A DNA stretch of 9,375 nt from JAWLBR01 sp041687495 (lineage in GTDB: Bacteria > Bacillota > Limnochordia > DTU087 > JAAYGB01): NCBI GenBank assembly GCA_041687495.1, contig JAWLBR010000103.1, positions 1 to 9,375 on the forward strand, in the 5' to 3' direction. Of the stretch, positions 5,942-9,375 are shown piece after piece; positions within the stretch are counted from its first letter, which is position 1; every line of letters starts with the position of its first letter. The notes beneath the pieces are model-generated. The model ran no database searches and was not told the DNA's origin. It saw only the letters and a program-made list of their open reading frames with translations. The position numbers and the translations under genes are program-made.

Positions 5942-6631
5942 CTAGTTAAACAACCCGGCTGTGTCCACCGTCGGCCCGGCACCAGTTGGGACTGCGGCTT
6001 TGACCACCACGTAAGTTACGGTGGTGGTAGACTTGACCTCTGCAGGCTTCACCGCCTGTCCCAGGCCGATCTCCACCAAAATATCGACATCGCCTCTCTC
6101 CCGGAAGCGGCGATATGTATCGTTGAGGCCAGATTCCGTGGCGGGCACAGTAATAACTAAGGCCGGTGGGTAGGGAGGATCAAAGGTTTGTAAATGGCCC
6201 TGTGCCACCTTCGAGACATTGACCGGGAGCAGTTTAGCAATCTCTCCCAGTTTTAGCTCCCCTTCGGGATAGATCGTATACTCTTTCACTTGATAGGCGG
6301 GCGAAAAGCGGTTGCCCTCCAGGTACACCGGAGCATAGGACACATGGTACTGCAGCTGATAACTGCCGACATCCACGAGAAATACATCCTCCCCCTGCTC
6401 CAGCGGAGCCTTGTCGGCAATCAGCTCCCATTCATCGGGGGTAAAATACGCGTATTTCTTGGCTGGGCCGTAGTCGTACACTTTGATATAGTCAGGACTG
6501 CCCAGCATTTCCCGCACAGCGTCAGGAGATTTGCTAAACAGCATCTCTGGCGGATTCTTCAACTCCACTGCTGCTTCAACTACTCCTCCCAGTAACATCA
6601 GCATCGTCACCAAAATAACCAGCCGTCTCAC
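5942..6631 (-). CDS. Secreted protein of unknown function, downstream of tonB
   Basis: I do not recognise this 229-residue protein. It begins with a clear signal peptide: MRRL, a hydrophobic stretch VILVTMLMLLGGVV (5-18), then a VEA-AV signal peptidase I site after residue 20. It has no cysteine, hence no lipidation or disulfides, and no further membrane helix. An early segment, SPDAVREMLGSPDYIKVYDYG (35-55), resembles the helix-then-LGxPD strand pattern of BamE/SmpA-like domains, only a weak hint. The middle is rich in Tyr and Val, suggesting beta structure. The tail (about 200-229) is low in charge and rich in Thr, Val and Gly. GTG at 6631 is preferred because GGGGAG lies 10 nt upstream and the signal peptide then starts properly; a TTG at 6649 has no ribosome site. 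It follows tonB by 61 bp on the same strand, so it may be co-transcribed and act in the envelope. Confidence 0.75.
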   Translation of the reverse strand: MRRLVILVTMLMLLGGVVEAAVELKNPPEMLFSKSPDAVREMLGSPDYIKVYDYGPAKKYAYFTPDEWELIADKAPLEQGEDVFLVDVGSYQLQYHVSYAPVYLEGNRFSPAYQVKEYTIYPEGELKLGEIAKLLPVNVSKVAQGHLQTFDPPYPPALVITVPATESGLNDTYRRFRERGDVDILVEIGLGQAVKPAEVKSTTTVTYVVVKAAVPTGAGPTVDTAGLFN

Positions 6632-6692
6632 TTTCTCACCACTCCCCAAGACGTTCGAGTTAGTCGTTTAGTCTTACCGCCACCATCTCTAC

Positions 6693-8366
6693 CTAGCGCT
6701 CAGAGGTCAAGCGAAACTCCACCGTCACCCGCAGGCGACGCTCGGCGAAGTCAAATCCTTCTTCCACCTCAAACCGCCACTGCTCAACAGCGCGCTGAGC
6801 GGCCGTGGCAAAATCAGTACGTTCCGAGGTTTCTACCTCAACCTCTATGGGACTGCCATCAGCATCGACTCGGACCAGAAGAACGACTGAGCCCTCTAAT
6901 CCTCTGCGCCTAGCCGCCGGTGGATAGACGGGGCTAACCTGCGAAACAACGCTCCAACCGCCACCACCGCTACCTCCACTTGGACGCAGCGGTTGCTCGC
7001 CAGCTTCTTCTGCACCCGAAGCCGGAATACCTTCCCGCCCCATCCCACGTACGGGCAGTTCTCCTGGCATCGGCCCTGCCGCTGTCCTTGGAGCTTGTGT
7101 TCCCTTGACCATCGGCATCTGGCGCCGTTCTGGCAGAACAGCCGCTTCTCTCCCCGGTGAAGTTGGTGCTAAAGGAAGAGTTGGCATCGATTCGGGCGGT
7201 GAACTTGCTTTTTCTGCCACTGCTGTTACTACTGCCGAGGGCCTTGGCATCGGCTGAGGCCGTACGACTTTCTCCCCAGCCACCTTCTCCGGTCTCGGCG
7301 ATTCACCCTCGGCAAGTCCAAACACAGCCTGTTCTTTGGGTGCAGTCTCACCGCCTGCCACCCGAGGGCGTGTCCCGGCAGAGGCAGTCACAGGCGCTTT
7401 TGCAGCACCCGAGCCCACCTGTGCTGTGGGTGTCTGGGGCACCGATTCACTGGCAGCGGAGGCTGCAGAGCTTCCAGCTGGCAACTTAGGGTCTCGAAGC
7501 TGATCAGACCGCACTAGAGATGGAACCGAGAGGCTTTCGGCAAGATGAGCTTCCGTCTCATGAACAGCCGTAGCTGCTACCGGCCTGGCCTGGGCAAAGG
7601 ACGATGCAGTACTCAATGCAGGAGTAGGAGTAGTTGTCATCACAGCATCCCTTGGTTCCCGATGGTCCGGCGGCGCCTCCCACCTCTCCCCAGCCTCCGA
7701 AGCAGCCTCGTTCATCGCAGCCATACTTTGTGGCTGTAGCTGTGACCAACTAGTAAGGCTCTCCCGAACTGGTTCTACCGCCAGCTGCTGGGGCCTAACA
7801 GCAGGTGCTTGCTGCACCATTCTGCTCCGGCTCGGCTGCACGTCACCGGCAGGCTGCTCCCTGTCAGGCACCTCAAACTGAGACATCACTGGTTCACTCC
7901 GATGGACAGGGGGCTCCCGCAACAATACCGGATACTCCTGGCGAAGCATCAGCTCCCGGGGCTGACTCTGTTCCGTGGCAGTGGGCCGCTCCTGGATAAT
8001 CGGCTGCCGCATCACCGTCTCGGTTTCAGCGACAGGGGGCTGTGCTAACTCCAAAGGCTGGGCAGCAACTTCCACGGGCTCTACAGCACTTGGCTGCAGA
8101 ACAGGTGGCTCCACTTGGGGCGGGCGAAAGTCCGAAACCAACCCTTCCTCAAGCGCTGCCGGTACGGGTTCGCCCGCCATCGGACCCGGGTCATCTTCTA
8201 CCGGTTGCGGTTCCTGAATGCGGATGTGCAGCGTCTGGTACTGGACTTCAGTCTCGTAGCTCGGAGTCCTCGTGATGACCAACCCCACCAGCACCAAGTG
8301 CAGCGCAGCCGAGACAGCCAAGCCCCAGTACATATTCCGCTTCCCACTGACCTTTAGGTCTGCCAC
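6693..8366 (-). CDS. tonB: TonB energy-coupling protein with very long linker
   Basis: The subunit that passes proton-motive energy from ExbBD to outer-membrane receptors. The 557-residue protein has one N-terminal membrane helix (about 12-32) carrying the S-x3-H motif (Ser19, His23) through which TonB contacts ExbB/ExbD. The linker (about 35-468) is rich in Pro, Ala, Glu, Gln and Ser. The TonB_C domain (469-557) has VSPVYPPAARRRGLEGSV, then VRVDADGSP, and AVEQWRF. E. coli TonB has 239 residues, so the linker is several times longer; it also lacks the classical Glu-Pro/Lys-Pro repeats. GTG at 8366 is chosen because GGAGGTGA precedes it with 7 nt from GGAGG. The frame extends 10 codons further upstream, but without a better site. 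It lies 49 bp after exbD, in the usual exbB-exbD-tonB order. No TonB-dependent receptor is in the window. Confidence 0.93.
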   Translation of the reverse strand: MADLKVSGKRNMYWGLAVSAALHLVLVGLVITRTPSYETEVQYQTLHIRIQEPQPVEDDPGPMAGEPVPAALEEGLVSDFRPPQVEPPVLQPSAVEPVEVAAQPLELAQPPVAETETVMRQPIIQERPTATEQSQPRELMLRQEYPVLLREPPVHRSEPVMSQFEVPDREQPAGDVQPSRSRMVQQAPAVRPQQLAVEPVRESLTSWSQLQPQSMAAMNEAASEAGERWEAPPDHREPRDAVMTTTPTPALSTASSFAQARPVAATAVHETEAHLAESLSVPSLVRSDQLRDPKLPAGSSAASAASESVPQTPTAQVGSGAAKAPVTASAGTRPRVAGGETAPKEQAVFGLAEGESPRPEKVAGEKVVRPQPMPRPSAVVTAVAEKASSPPESMPTLPLAPTSPGREAAVLPERRQMPMVKGTQAPRTAAGPMPGELPVRGMGREGIPASGAEEAGEQPLRPSGGSGGGGWSVVSQVSPVYPPAARRRGLEGSVVLLVRVDADGSPIEVEVETSERTDFATAAQRAVEQWRFEVEEGFDFAERRLRVTVEFRLTSER

Positions 8367-8370
8367 GGCC

Positions 8371-8378
8371 TCACCTCC
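8371..8378 (-). promoter_or_regulatory. Ribosome binding site deciding the GTG start of tonB
   Basis: Minus-strand GGAGGTGA has its GGAGG core 7 nt before GTG at 8366. It selects this start over the frame extension upstream. Confidence 0.7.
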
Positions 8379-8415
8379 ACAGGAAAGAACGTCCACACGT
8401 CACCCGCTCGAGCTC

Positions 8416-8835
8416 TTAAGGTCGGTCAAAAACAGGGGTGTCTTCTTCACGCACGGCGAAATCGATGTCCCGAATGCCCACTGTCCTTGCCGCATCCATG
8501 ATCGAGAGAATCCTCTGGAAGTCCACTTTCTGATCGGCAAAAATGGTCAGTGCAGTACCGCCTGCCTCTCCCGATCGCTGACGAATAGCTGACGCTAAGT
8601 CAGCTAGTGTCACCGGTTCCTGATCAACGTACAGCTGCCCGTCGGCGGAGGCAAACACCACCAGTGGCACCGCCTCCTGAGCGGTAGCGGTGCTTGCCCC
8701 TGGCAGGTGCACGTCAACGCCCATTGGCTCATTGACCATGCCGGCGGTAAACACGAAGAACACCAGCAGTAGGAAGACAATGTCGATTAGTGGGGCCATA
8801 TTGACTTTCGGCTCAACTCGCTGCCTGCGATACAC
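8416..8835 (-). CDS. exbD: ExbD biopolymer transport protein
   Basis: Inner-membrane component of the Ton proton channel, 139 residues, close to the usual ExbD length. A short basic cytoplasmic N-terminus (YRRQRVEPKVNMAP) leads into one membrane helix, LIDIVFLLLVFFVFTAG (16-32), containing the essential proton-carrying aspartate (Asp18, equivalent to E. coli ExbD Asp25). The periplasmic domain follows, ending in ADQKVDFQRILSIMDAARTVGI..IDFAV, typical of the ExbD/TolR family. GTG at 8835 is chosen because AGAGGGGG lies 7 nt upstream and the N-terminus then matches relatives. An ATG at 8889 would add 18 residues and have ExbD overlap ExbB by 77 bp. With the chosen start, the first 23 bp overlap the end of exbB, suggesting translational coupling. 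tonB downstream makes this ExbD rather than TolR. Confidence 0.93.
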   Translation of the reverse strand: MYRRQRVEPKVNMAPLIDIVFLLLVFFVFTAGMVNEPMGVDVHLPGASTATAQEAVPLVVFASADGQLYVDQEPVTLADLASAIRQRSGEAGGTALTIFADQKVDFQRILSIMDAARTVGIRDIDFAVREEDTPVFDRP

Positions 8836-9375
8836 TAGCTTGCCCCCTCTCACCGAGAGCTTCCAGCACCTCTGTGCACTGGTCATCAATCTCCATCAAG
8901 ATCGAATCCACCCGTTTTGTCAGGTAGTGATGCAGCGCCGTGTTGACGATGGCAATAGCTAGGCCAGCAGCGGTTGTAATCAAGGCTTCGGAAATGCCTC
9001 CCGCCAGCAGCAGCGGCTGCCGACTTCCCTGCTGGGAGAAAACAGTAAAGGTGTCGATCATCCCGGTCACCGTTCCCATCAGCCCCAGCAAGGGAGCCAG
9101 GTTTGCCGTCAGAGCGATAAGATCGAGGTGCCTTTCCAGATAGAACGCCACTCTCTGCAGAGCCTTATCTTTGGCCTGCTCCACGTCTGTGTCGATCTGC
9201 CAGGCTTGAATGGCGGCCTGCAGCACTGGGGCTGCCGGACCTCGCATCGCCGCCAGCCCTTCCCCATTGCCACTGCGGGCCTCTAGCACCACTGATTGCA
9301 CAGAGCCCAACCCACGCTTCAGATCCCCCACGGCCGCTTTCAGGTACAGGAACCGCTCCACAGCAAACGCCAGAG
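8813..9375 (-). CDS. exbB: ExbB proton channel subunit (MotA/TolQ/ExbB family), 5' end outside window
   Basis: Proton-channel subunit of the Ton complex in the inner membrane. The last 186 residues are visible; the start and most of the first membrane helix lie beyond the right edge. The visible part opens with LAFAVERFLYLKAA, the usual end of helix 1 in this family (compare the xxxIIERxLxLRR pattern). A cytoplasmic helical segment follows, then helix 2 with the conserved LAPLLGLMGTVTGMIDTF block, and helix 3 with ISEALITTAAGLAIAIVNTALHHY, where conserved Thr/Ala-Gly residues line the channel. The C-terminal cytoplasmic tail ends in SVSQAAS. An in-frame GTG at 9361 is not a credible start because it lies after helix 1. 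exbD follows with a 23-bp overlap. Any promoter is outside the window. Confidence 0.92.
   Translation of the reverse strand, partial: LAFAVERFLYLKAAVGDLKRGLGSVQSVVLEARSGNGEGLAAMRGPAAPVLQAAIQAWQIDTDVEQAKDKALQRVAFYLERHLDLIALTANLAPLLGLMGTVTGMIDTFTVFSQQGSRQPLLLAGGISEALITTAAGLAIAIVNTALHHYLTKRVDSILMEIDDQCTEVLEALGERGQASVSQAAS
8843..8850 (-). promoter_or_regulatory. Ribosome binding site for exbD inside the exbB 3' end
   Basis: Minus-strand AGAGGGGG lies within the last codons of exbB, 7 nt before GTG at 8835. It supports the short ExbD start and translation coupled to exbB. Confidence 0.6.

Noticed and set aside
6632..6692. Possible terminator between tonB and the secreted-protein gene
   Set aside because: The only pairing seen (AAGAC with GTCTT across an 18-nt loop) is too weak and no T-run follows, so co-transcription is more likely.
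6795..8290. Possible tandem repeat array in the tonB linker
   Set aside because: The linker is compositionally biased, but I see no repeating unit in either DNA or protein. It is low-complexity sequence, not a CRISPR or VNTR.
7157..8357. Several overlapping plus-strand frames opposite tonB
   Set aside because: They arise from the Pro/Ala/Glu-rich linker composition of tonB, which yields few stops on the other strand. None has a domain or ribosome site.

Overview
The window holds nine genes in two minus-strand groups with one plus-strand gene between them. Base composition is moderately GC-rich. Nearly every gene has a strong purine-rich Shine-Dalgarno (SD) sequence, and GTG or TTG starts are frequent. 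An ExbB-ExbD-TonB set implies an outer membrane. The transporter's solute-binding protein has a plain secretory signal rather than an obvious lipoprotein signal, which also fits a periplasm. The best guess is an anaerobic diderm bacterium, possibly a diderm Bacillota lineage such as Limnochordia, but the sequence alone does not settle this.

Positions 1-3791 (minus strand) carry a peptide/nickel/oligosaccharide-type ABC importer operon. In order of transcription it encodes a family 5 solute-binding protein, a DppB/OppB-like permease and a DppC/OppC-like permease that runs off the left edge. ATPase genes probably follow outside the window. A stem-loop lies between the binding-protein gene and the first permease.

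Positions 3792-4016 are a 225-bp divergent regulatory region containing a pair of 16-bp imperfect direct repeats exactly 150 bp apart. From it a formylglycine-type sulfatase/phosphodiesterase (4017-5471) is transcribed to the right. It has no signal peptide and should act in the cytoplasm, so the transporter may import a sulfated or phosphorylated substrate that this enzyme then cleaves. A strong bidirectional terminator hairpin (5510-5554) separates it from the convergent genes on its right.

Positions 5582-9375 (minus strand) carry exbB (5' end outside the window), exbD, a tonB with an unusually long linker, a secreted protein of unknown function, and then a small DUF2249 protein. The DUF2249 gene seems to have its own promoter: a CRP/FNR-type palindrome sits at the spacing expected for class II activation. 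The Ton genes form a proton-driven energy-coupling complex for outer-membrane receptors. No such receptor is in the window, so a link to the neighbouring importer and hydrolase is only a hypothesis.

No tRNA, rRNA, CRISPR array, insertion sequence or integrase was seen, and no intergenic stretch exceeds 300 bases.
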